From: Ustulina deusta
Lineage: Eukaryota; Ascomycota; Sordariomycetes; Xylariales; Xylariaceae
Reading direction: 5' to 3'
Length of the DNA stretch: 64,000 nt
Assembly: GCA_023159155.1 (NCBI GenBank)
Contig: JAJNNX010000020.1
Location: 496,001 to 560,000, forward strand
The translations under genes were made by a program, and so were the position numbers. This document shows, one piece after another, positions 55,228 through 64,000 of this stretch (within the stretch, counting starts at the first letter, position 1; each line of letters starts with the position of its first letter). The notes beneath the pieces are model-generated. The model searched no databases and was not told where the DNA came from. It worked only from the letters and a program-made list of their open reading frames with translations.

Positions 55228-56921
55228 TGTGAGTCAGGGCTGCAATTGGAAGATTGAGGCGCCTGCGTCCGACGACGAATTGAGCTGTCTCAATGTGTAG
55301 AGAGTGTTCTAGGATTGACAAATATAGGGAACAACTTGGAACTTGGAAGTGAGATTGCGAGCAACATAAAGAACGAACAGGTGTATACATCAGATTTCCG
55401 GAAGCCTTCAAGGTTCTGAAATGAATTGCACAAATTTTATGTTGGTGGCGTTCGGTGGCTGCTAGAGCCGAAGGCGTTCGCTACTTAGGTAGAGTACAGG
55501 TGCTACCTATCTTCAGTACCTTACTTATATGAACTTCATCAAAATTGTGACGCGTTCAGATATTCCCTCCACTGCGCTTTCCAGGGTTGTTAGTCTCGAG
55601 TGAATCGCGCCACCACGTGACATACCTCCTCGATCTGACGGCGATGACGTCTTAATCGAATGAAAGAACCAGGTACATGGCCCTACCTACCAATGCATCA
55701 TGGATCTTGTCACATTTCCAAGACCGCCTAATTATAAAATATCCAAGTTGCCGATTTACCCTTTCGCAATCAGAGGTTGCAGCAAACGAAGGACCGCATG
55801 CATCGGGATGCGATTTGATGAATGTAAGTGTCGGTACCTTAAGTACCTAGGTACATAAGTAACGACGAGTCATGTTAACGCTCCCGAGGTCCTAGGTACT
55901 TCTGTACCTCAACCTCAAGATAATGGATAGGTGCAAACCGGCAAAGTCAAACAGAAGAGCCAAGAAGGCATTCGCAAGGCAGCGAGACAACACAGCGACT
56001 TCCAGCCTTAGGGTTGACACACCACTCTCGAAATCAAAACACCCTTCCCCACCTGATGGATATCTGCGTGCCTATAGGGTACCTTGTGTAGGCAGTAGTG
56101 GAGCGCTCTCGCTGTACACTACTTGAATTTTTGTCTTTTTTCCTCAGAGGTCTAGATTATACGATCTATTTCCAGCGACATAGTAGGCAGGGACGGAATA
56201 CTGTACCCACTAGGATAGATGTTAGGTATCCAGGTATGTCGTGAAAAGATGGAAGCAATGACAATCCATGAAAGCGTAGTACTGTCTGTCCCTCGACGCG
56301 ATTTGGCCATGGGGTCAGGCCCCCCCGCTTCTGGACGGTTGTCGGTGCGGCTATCGGAATCCCACGCCGTCGCAGCCAGGACCGAAGCCTGTCTCCAGCA
56401 TCCATAGCGGCCTGTTCAGGCGGCATTTCGCCATCACGCCATCGCAGCCGACACGCTCAAACGGCAAGCTGATATGGCGCAATCTAGACTAGACTTAATT
56501 TAGAGGTAATGCGAACGGCCTAATATCTCTCGACATGAGGCTCAACAGGCCGCTCTTCTCTTTTCAACGTCACTTCATACAACACACGCGGTCCGGCCAC
56601 TGAAACGATGCAGCAAGAGGTTGTTTTCATTCCTGGTCCTATATATGCGTCTCTCCCGACGTACTACTGCTTCAGTGCATGTCCCCTTGACCCTGAAACC
56701 ATCTGTCGACCCAGGTGCCGACACATCAACATCAACATGAACATTTCTGATCGAGAGAGCCTTCTACGTGCGAGAAGCAACACTAGTCCTCTCGCCTTTT
56801 TCGACCGATTCGTCTCTCATTCCATGAACCGCCAACTATGCTACAATGTCCGCTAATACCAAGGTGCAAGTGCTAAAAAAAAAGAAAATACCGAGAATGA
56901 CGTGTTCCTCTCTCCGTCACA
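55228..56921. other. Intergenic region with CCTAGGTA motifs
   Basis: This is the helicase promoter side and the cysteine dioxygenase 3' flank. Palindromic stretches (GGTACCTTAAGTACCTAGGTAC, 55833-55854, and CCTAGGTAC near 55890) stand out. A 67-codon plus-strand frame at 55923-56126 is Lys/Arg/Ser-rich and unsupported. Confidence 0.45.
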
Positions 56922-57631
56922 TCACTCGTGCAATTTTCGCCCATACTCGGAATAGTTTCCGCACTTGGTGTGTGTTCTCTCTCCCGTCTGTGGGTTGAAG
57001 ATGTTGCAGCCATGTCTGGCCACGTTGGGCGGCGTATACACTATGGATAGTCAGCCAAGCGGCTACAGGATGCATCAATCAATGCTGCCACCGAGGACCT
57101 ACAATGCAGGGAGACAACGAAGTCGCTCCCCTGGTTGGACATGCGATGCAGTCCTAGCCCATCGGCCATATATGCGACAGCATTTTCCTTCAGTACACGT
57201 TCCGACGTCATCTCCATGGGCTTTGCTTTATCGCCGTCCGGAAAGCCGTACCGAGTCTCGGTGAGGTTGCCTCTGAGGATCTTCATTAAACAGTGGGCGT
57301 TACCGTGGTCGTGAATAGGACTGGCTTTGCCGGGAGTCCAGACGAGGACAAGCTGTCCACAGGCCGGCATTAACATGATGATACGGCAACGAGATATTTT
57401 GTACAAGTGACAGCTTACCAAGTTGGCTTTGCCATTACCCTCATCAACGAGATTTCGAGTGTAGGCCATTTTGTCGTTTGGCCAGTAATACGACGCCCAC
57501 TCCTCGGAATTAGACGAATATCGTTCCATCAAGTGCGTTAGATCTTGGACATCTACATCTTTCGAGTCAAGTCCCGACGACGGGCCCAGCACCTCTCTAA
57601 TCTCGTCTACGAGCAATTCAAATGTGTTCAT
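56922..57631 (-). CDS. Cysteine dioxygenase
   Basis: Three exons, 57419-57631, 57103-57352 and 56922-57040, give 193 residues, about the usual length. The enzyme oxidises L-cysteine to cysteine sulfinate with O2 and Fe(II), lowering cysteine and feeding taurine/sulfite metabolism in the cytosol. The cupin motifs are visible: [20 protein letters not shown] supplies H85 and H87, and GLHRMSN the third iron ligand, H140. C92 in HAHC-type context (N-A-H-C) matches the cysteine that forms the Cys-Tyr crosslink in mammalian enzymes, with a tyrosine in [27 protein letters not shown] and [19 protein letters not shown] are further family signatures. Introns start GTAAGC and GTAGGT. The gene is on the same strand as the helicase, with no functional link evident. 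Confidence 0.92.
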
Positions 57632-59267
57632 GATGGCAGAGGGTATGGGCGGTGATGATTCTGGGAATGCAAGAGAGGCGATTCGACAAATGCCAGATGG
57701 TGGACGAAAAGGTCTTAATATTCGTACTCACGCAAGTGGGAGTAATGATTCTTAGCAAGGTGGAGTCAGGGGATCTAGCGGTGTCGAATGTTGAGTGATG
57801 CACGGTCAGACAAATGCAGTACTTCCGAGGTGCTGCTGCGAACCAGGTCTTCCAACACCGCAAAGCGCTGGCTGTCGGTCCTGTGAGCTACGATCGCCAG
57901 CTACCTATTATCAGGGTTCCGCTTTTCGAATTTGGATTGGCACAAATCGGTTATTAGCCTCTTTTGCGACCCCGCCAGTCCCAGATAAGAAGGCTTTCAC
58001 CACACAATGTACTGCTTTATCCCCCAGCGAAATCTGGCAGGTGATCGATTAGGTACACTGTCACATGGTTAAAAACACGCCTTTAAGCAGTATATGGGCG
58101 ACATTTAGCTGCAGCGTTGCGCGTCGTTTTGGGTTTCAATGGTACGTAATCCTCCGAGCTACCGAATTCTGTAGTATAGACGACCCTTATGATTTACCAC
58201 TTCTTTATTCAAAACAGTCGGTGTTTATGAGTATAAATGAGACAAGCTGTTCGGAAAAACTCACTACACTGCCGCCAGATCTTTTCGACCCTGATCAATT
58301 CAGCTTGTTTCTTCAACGGCCAATTTAAACCTCCAAAGGGTACCTACCCATTCAGCTCTCCAGACTTCGGCATTGGCCGCAGATAGGTTTGCCGAATCCC
58401 TGCTTACTATGCGCCGAAAGTTGAGGCACAGCGCTCCGACAAACCCTGCTCCTTTGGCAATCACAATTGCTATTCATTTCTCACCTACGCCTCCTACCAG
58501 AAATGAATCCCCTTTGATTGCAGGAAAATAGCACAAACTGGATTGTTGTGCGCGTCAGGTCTACAGACGTAGCGTTTAGCACATTAGCTAGCGTCTCGCG
58601 GGATTTGAAACCGTGATTTCCTCTCCAAGATGCTCTAGCGATATTCAGTATCGCGCACTAGCCACAGTTTGATCATACGATCCTCGCTTGATGAATCCAA
58701 GGTGCAGCCGTTGAGCTCACCCTGACACCAACCGCACGAGTACGCAAGATAACCCTGCATTCGTATCGAATGTACATCTAGATCCTAAGTTGGTAGGGAT
58801 TTTCCGACCCGCCTCTCTAGTGGCGTCTCCCAATTCTACGTAAGTATAATCTTGACACTGGCCTTACGGACTTACCGATAGCATTTAGGAAATCAATAAT
58901 TAATTATTATTTAATATCTCCGCACACAATAACAGGTAACAATTTGCATGCGTTGCTACTTCGCTGTATGTAGGGCATATATTGAAAAGGCTACAAGTTC
59001 TCTAGCACAATCGTTCCCGATATCGGCAGAACCAATGTCCGCCTCAATGTCACCCATCGAATCATTGTTGTCTATCGTGTTTACCGATGTGTGACTAAGA
59101 TAAGCCAAGAGAGGACATTCTTACTAAGTAGGTATACCACTGTCCGCTTTCCCTGCACGGATGACATGGATGAAGAATCCAAACTCGTCCATAATGGCGT
59201 ACGTAATAACCTACGTAAGAACACATGAGGTATTCCTAATTCTGACGGCATCTAAGATCCTTCGAAA
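57632..59267. other. Intergenic region with a tRNA-Ser-like relic
   Basis: This is the cysteine dioxygenase promoter, followed by sequence without genes. A tRNA-like stretch lies at 58591-58666. AT-rich DNA surrounds 58890-58940. Confidence 0.45.
58591..58666 (-). pseudogene. tRNA-Ser-like relic
   Basis: On the minus strand, an A-box-like TGGCTAGTGCG is followed by a perfect 5-bp hairpin, GCGAT-loop-ATCGC (58638-58654). Its 7-base loop ACTGAAT would read anticodon TGA, though position 33 is C, not T. A B-box-like GGTTTCAAATCCC with one extra T comes after a long variable stretch, as in serine tRNAs. The terminal acceptor stem does not pair. A degraded tRNA or a tRNA-derived repeat fits best. 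Confidence 0.3.
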
Positions 59268-60564
59268 TCAAGTACCCCCCACTAGACCATCCCATGGAGA
59301 ATTATCCTCGATACTGTACAACCCTTCATCTTGGATATCGTCAGGCCATATGACAAGTTCCTCTCCATCTCCCAATCCCAGGTCCTCGTTCACTTGGGGT
59401 TCCGGCCACTCCTGTGTCATGTACCTAAAGAGTGCAATCTCGAGCTCCTTGCCATAGTTGGCGTAGTCCTTCAGGATACTCTCAAATTCGTTGCAGAACT
59501 CTGTCACCAGCTTCTCGTCTCTCCACCGATTCCGACTAATCTCGTTAATGCCGAATTTCGCGACGTTTTTGAAGACATGATGCGGCTCGAACGAGATTTC
59601 TCCTTGGCGCAGATTCTGCGCGCTGCTTACGATCACCACGATGAGAGTGCTCATGATGAACAGCATCTTGATCGGACAGAACCCGATGATTTCCTTGGCC
59701 ATGCTGTCCCAGTTATCGTGTTCCGAAGAAGAGTCTTGGGATCTGATGTAGCAATCCAGAAGATAGATGAAGACCCCGACGTCCAACTCGTATTTGCTGT
59801 CCGGGTTGTCCGTTCCCGCTTCCGCCGCTACCATGTACGGGAAGGGAGACTGCGTCTTTTGGATCTCCTTGTCGCACCAGTGGAAGAAGAGTCGAAGACA
59901 CTGAGAGACGACGCCGGAATCGCCTTGCCTGAGCGTGCCTAGGGACTTCTCGTCTAGGCTCAGGTTGGTCAATAGCTCCGACAGCGGTGCGCGCAGGGAA
60001 GCGATATCCCGACCTGGAACTTCCGATACATTGGGCTCCTCGATAGTGTCTTCTTCGCTGGAGTCGCTAGGATCATTCCGGAGGGGAGCATTGCGGCTGC
60101 GGGACCTCGATGGTTTCATTCCGTCCAGGTTGTATTTCTTCCAGCGCCAGATCACTCCAAACTGGTATCTGTCTGCGACATGTTAGTATGTCGTCTAGGA
60201 ATTACATGCTGCGTATATTGAACGCATCAAGTCCAAGACTATCCATTAGCAGTAAGCAGTTAGGTGTATCAACATACTGCGAGAGCGTCAGCATCTAACG
60301 TAATCCGAGCTTGAGAGCAGGGTCACAGTACATACCATTGCTTCACGCTATCCGGTTGCTAGTCAGTCCCAAGCAGCACACGAGGGAAGCACGGTATAAG
60401 ACTCACGTCGGTCTGAAATTAAATCTTTCTGCCATCACTTTCATAACGGCAGGCAGGCCCTTTTTCTCCTCCATATATAGTCTCTCCAGGATCGAAGAAT
60501 ACTTCTCCCAATTATTCTTCTTCCACTTATTCTTCCCCATGCGAGGTTGCTTTTGGGGAACCAT
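59268..60564 (-). CDS. Clr5-domain protein
   Basis: ATG at 60564 opens MVPQKQPRMGKNKWKKNNW, and then EKYSSILERLYMEEKKGLP, VMKVMAERFNFRPT, RYQFGVIWRWKKYNL. This is the Clr5 N-terminal domain of fungal nuclear proteins (named from a Neurospora cellulase regulator and often fused to other domains). Best exon model: 60407-60564, a 5-base exon 60336-60340 and 59268-60172, giving 355 residues in frame and T-N-D-R-Y exactly as the domain consensus spaces it. Skipping the micro-exon and using the next AG (exon 3 from 60168) also keeps frame but deletes three conserved positions. The rest (about 90-355) is acidic and helical and includes a hydrophobic stretch (IKMLFIMSTLIVVIVSS) of unclear meaning. 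Its role is probably nuclear and regulatory, by family only. Confidence 0.7.
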
Positions 60565-61157
60565 CTCGACTGTCCCCACTGTCACGAAAGACGTTGAGCG
60601 AAACACTTCCACTGCAGGAGATAGCTGCACAGATTGGCGGTCAGGGAATAGCTTGCAGATGATCCAGTCTTGGTTCTGGGTGAACGGTATCTACTAACCG
60701 ACAGACCTGCAGGTTTTATACTGCAGCTGCAAAGCAACGTCTCGTTCAAGTGCGTTTGTCATTCCACGTAGTTGTCTCTGGGTTTTCAGTTGCAAGCCCG
60801 GCCTGTCAAACCCTGCAATCTAGACATTGCTATGCATAAGGGGACTGTCCGGCGGCCTCAGAGACGAGGCAGACAGATCGAAGTGGAATTTCTAACTATT
60901 CGCTTTGCGGAATTCCCATGTGAAATACCAGACCGCGCGCGCGGTGGCTGAGTAGGTAACTCATAACATTGACGATACGTTGGGCTAGAAAAGGTGAAAT
61001 ATTAGCTGAGCGGTTGGGCAGCGATGGTCTTGTTTTTCTGGTCCATGGTGGCGACATGGATGTTTGTCTGCTCAGGTATATCACGCCGGTAAAGCCCCGT
61101 TTCGCCAACAGGGGCACGCAACAGTAACAAGGCTCTTTTGTTTTTTCCCCCCTCAAA
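60565..61157. other. Intergenic region
   Basis: Upstream flank of the Clr5 gene. No gene, repeat or clear promoter element was recognised beyond a short CTGCAG-rich patch near 60716-60730. Confidence 0.5.
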
Positions 61158-61637
61158 ATGCCTTTCGTTAAACCGGTTATGGACAACGACTTGCTCGCAG
61201 TAGGCGGGTGGGTTGATGAGAGTGCTCTCAATCAGTGGGCAATAGCTCAGCCATGGCAAAAGGAGGGCAAGAAGCATCTGGACCCGGCAATAGAGACTCA
61301 CCGTCGGGGATCTCGATCAGATCTATCCGAGCCAGCTCGGCCTAATCGACAACCCCATCATAATCGGCATTCTAAATCAGAGCACAAGCTTCTCGACACG
61401 CCTCCTCGGGACGCAATCAAAGAGGTCCGAGCGACACAGATGATTCAACGGCAACACCCAGCGTGCTTCGTAAAGGCCGAAGGAGGGCAACGAGGCAACG
61501 AGGCAACTGCCAAGCTGCTAGGCAGAATTTCAAGGGTAGAACGACGCTGGCTTAAGCACGCCAGCGCCTATCTTCCGCTCGACGAACATGAAGGTACGGA
61601 GTCATCGAATCCTCTGGATGGTGGAACTGAGCATTGA
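61158..61637 (+). CDS. Hypothetical protein, low support
   Basis: An open frame of 159 codons begins with a real ATG (AAAATGCC). It is hydrophilic, rich in Arg, Glu, His and Gln, with no signal peptide, membrane segment or motif I recognise. One short helical stretch (AKLLGRISRVERRWLKHAS) looks folded. A minus-strand frame overlaps the first 140 bases. It is reported because it is the only sizeable frame in this area. It may be spurious. Confidence 0.25.
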   Translation: MPFVKPVMDNDLLAVGGWVDESALNQWAIAQPWQKEGKKHLDPAIETHRRGSRSDLSEPARPNRQPHHNRHSKSEHKLLDTPPRDAIKEVRATQMIQRQHPACFVKAEGGQRGNEATAKLLGRISRVERRWLKHASAYLPLDEHEGTESSNPLDGGTEH

Positions 61638-64000
61638 CTGTCAATTAGTGCAGTTCCCAAACTTGTGCTGCTCTGGGCGGTGAGCCGAGGCGTCGGAAGC
61701 CGGGAATAATGGGGAGCCACTGAGCCTTAGCTGTTTTCACGCATAGGGGGGAATTGAAAAGTCGCTCGCTTTACCAATAGATGTCAATGCCAATACCAAA
61801 AGCACAAAGCCCACGGGCTTGCCCACTAGACTTCCTATATCTTGCTTTCTCGTCAGGAAAGTGGCAGAGCCGTGGCGAGGTGTCAGCACTAATACGGCAC
61901 CGAGTGCTTTGCCGCACATGAATATGCATGAATTGGGGCCTTGCTAGAAACACTAGTCATGACTACGGAGTGCCGGCGATGCTGATGGGTCTTGGTGAGG
62001 CTCTACGTGGGGCTCTTGTCAGCTGACAATTGCATCAAAGGACTTTTGCAAAACACCTACAGGAGTGCCTTGGCCATTGAAAACTCGAGATTTCCACTCT
62101 CAATTCCCCTCGGTGGGAACTGCCCGAATCGTCACGATACTACACTTACACACCGAAGAGGCGGTTGTGTGTAGCCAAGGGGCCAGCCAATCAGGGAGCT
62201 AGAACCCTTCGCGCAGCGTGGCGCATACCTGGAGTTGACCATGTTTGACGATGGAGATGTAGGTGGGCTCTCTAATGGGTTGGGCTCGATCCCCGACGCC
62301 GCTATTGGTCTTTGCTAGCTTGCTCAGTCAATGGATGTTTAGATATTATCCGTCCGATATCGATATAGTCATTTGAAAGGGACCCATTGCGGAGGAGGGG
62401 TTGGCTCCATTGGTCAGGTTTTGTCGGGATTTACACGTAGGTGGCGTCCATGAACACACAGTGTAGGCAGATGGGCCAATGGTTTTGATTTCAGGGTATA
62501 CTATCGTCATAGTAAGACCTCCTATGCTTTTAATCGCAAATACCTAAGTACCTATCTGACTAGAAATGACTGGAGGTGAAAACAATTGCCAGTTTTCAAC
62601 AGAATTGCTGGCAGTTGTGACAAGAGAGTTGGATGTTGGATATTGACAATAGGTCCCGAAGGACAAGGTGCTTGAGTTAAGAGGGCCTGAGTTCCAGTTC
62701 CTGCCCCCATGCCGCCAGCTAGCGCCACCTAAGCTACCTTAGGTATATGATGACTAGTTCAATACTCCGATGTACACAGTATTTCGCCAGCCGTGATATA
62801 TTTCTCGCAAAACTCAGATACATATTAGGCTTGTCAGGACACCCTCCCTTCCCCTATACAGGTACGTAGGCGGTGGTATGCATCTTCGAGCATCTCGAGG
62901 AGATCGTTCAGAGCAATATCTCCTCTCGCAGCAGATTTACTTCCGGTATTCGAGGTTGCAAGTTTCCCACACTTGTGGCCTTTTTTACGGATATCAATCG
63001 GCCCCTACCTTGGTCGATGACATTGCATTGCGGCCAGATGCGCCATTGACGTCAAGGTCTCTTGGCCGACCCTTGACGCAATAGACAGCATCACAGCAGT
63101 TCATAAGAGCGACGTGATTCGCCAGCGTGGATCGCCGCGGTTTTATTGCTCTGTAAATTCCCAACGTGGTCTAGACCAGCCCTTTGCGGTAGGATCGCAT
63201 CGGACTTGCATGGTAGGAGGGGACATGATGAAAAAACTCACGACAGCTGCCTACCTACCTATGTACCTAGCCAGACTGAGCCAATTTGTTCCGCCACACG
63301 CATGTGACCGTTATGAGAAACAAGCTCGTGCTGCATTCCTGCAATAGGCCGGCAAAATCAGGGAATCTTGTCACACATTCGTGTAATCGGCGAACTCAAT
63401 TCCCAACTGGATTGGCTGATGAGACCGGCGTGAGTCTGTATGTGCCGGAGTTGGCTCGTGGCGCGGGCGCCGTGCCGTAAAAGAGAGCTGTAGAACTGAG
63501 GGGACATGCCTCTCCGAGACACGGCGACGTCTTGGCCATGAGAGCTCGCAATGATGAATTATTCGACCGAATGAGGCCTCGTATAATAAACCCCCATACT
63601 CTAAATTCCAATACTCATAGGCTTCAATCTTGTCTTGAAAAGGTTTGCTTGCGGAGCTTATTGAGCTATAGGTTCTGCTCTGCAGATTCGGGTCAAACCG
63701 ACGTCATGGGTTCCCCGCGAAGTAAGGCCACTAGCCGAACCCCACTAGCTGCGATGCCTCTAGTGTAGTTTCAGCGGTTCAGGTCCGTCACCTATTGCAG
63801 CTAAGCTCGCCATTCAATGTCGTCATGCAAGCTGGTAGCACCCGTTTATCGTCATCGTCTTGAATATATTCCTTTGTCCTCACGGGTTCCTTATTACCTA
63901 CTTACTACCTCACCTACATTTGGAGCCTATTACCGTCCCCAATTCCTTCCTTCCTCGTCTTTCTAGCTTTGCGCTCAACTTCGGCGTTGGAAAAGACACA
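61638..64000. other. Intergenic region to window end
   Basis: No supportable gene is present. CCTACCTATGTACCTAG-type motifs occur near 63249-63270. The last 150 bases are pyrimidine-rich (TTCCTTCCTCGTCTTTCTAG), which may be the leader of a plus-strand gene just beyond the window. Confidence 0.45.

Noticed and set aside
59331..59942. Plus-strand frame of 203 codons
   Set aside because: It is an antisense shadow of the Clr5-domain gene.
1..64000. CRISPR arrays, bacterial operons or phage genes
   Set aside because: No regularly spaced direct repeats or prokaryotic gene arrangement were seen. Introns and gene content are fungal.

Overview
The window is nuclear DNA of a filamentous ascomycete (Pezizomycotina, probably Sordariomycetes). 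The evidence is genes split by short introns with GTRNGT donors and CTRAC-type branch sites, fungal-type proteins (2OG-oxygenase-like, HET/ankyrin, LysM, Clr5, IML2, SEM1), small secreted cysteine-rich proteins, and AT-rich wastelands between GC-rich genes. There are no operons; genes lie on both strands with gaps of several hundred bases to about 3.5 kb. All exon maps were worked out by hand from splice signals, frame and family motifs.

Left part (1-25 kb) is accessory in character. It holds a four-exon 2OG-Fe(II)-oxygenase-like gene lacking both iron-binding histidines (2495-5201), a 5'-truncated P450 pseudogene (5679-6540), a small secreted protein (7465-7974), a decayed HET-domain gene (8895-10645) next to a frameshifted ankyrin-repeat gene (10956-12639), a secreted six-bladed-propeller protein (15020-15979), an alpha/beta hydrolase (17013-18152) sitting as a GC-rich island in AT-rich DNA, and a stand-alone N-acetyl-gamma-glutamyl-phosphate reductase (21649-23165). 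Long gene-poor stretches (12.6-15.0, 16.0-17.0, 18.2-21.6 and 23.2-25.1 kb) look like eroded repeats.

Middle part (25-41 kb) is mostly housekeeping. It holds glutamine-dependent NAD+ synthetase (11 exons), IML2, SEM1/DSS1, phosphoglycerate kinase and an Mpv17/PMP22-family membrane protein with an in-frame TAG. At its edge (25158-26678) is the most unusual gene: an intronless protein with an SV40-like nuclear localisation signal and a chymotrypsin-fold domain in which the expected serine nucleophile is replaced by cysteine.

Right part (41-64 kb) mixes secreted and nuclear functions: two small secreted proteins, an orphan 343-residue protein, a two-LysM secreted protein, a HIRAN-SNF2-RING translocase (HLTF/Rad5-like) with a defective RING ligand, cysteine dioxygenase, and a Clr5-domain protein that seems to need a 5-nt micro-exon. 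The remaining DNA is intergenic, with recurring CCTAGGTA-type palindromes and homopolymer tracts.

No gene cluster with a shared pathway is evident. The genes look independently regulated.
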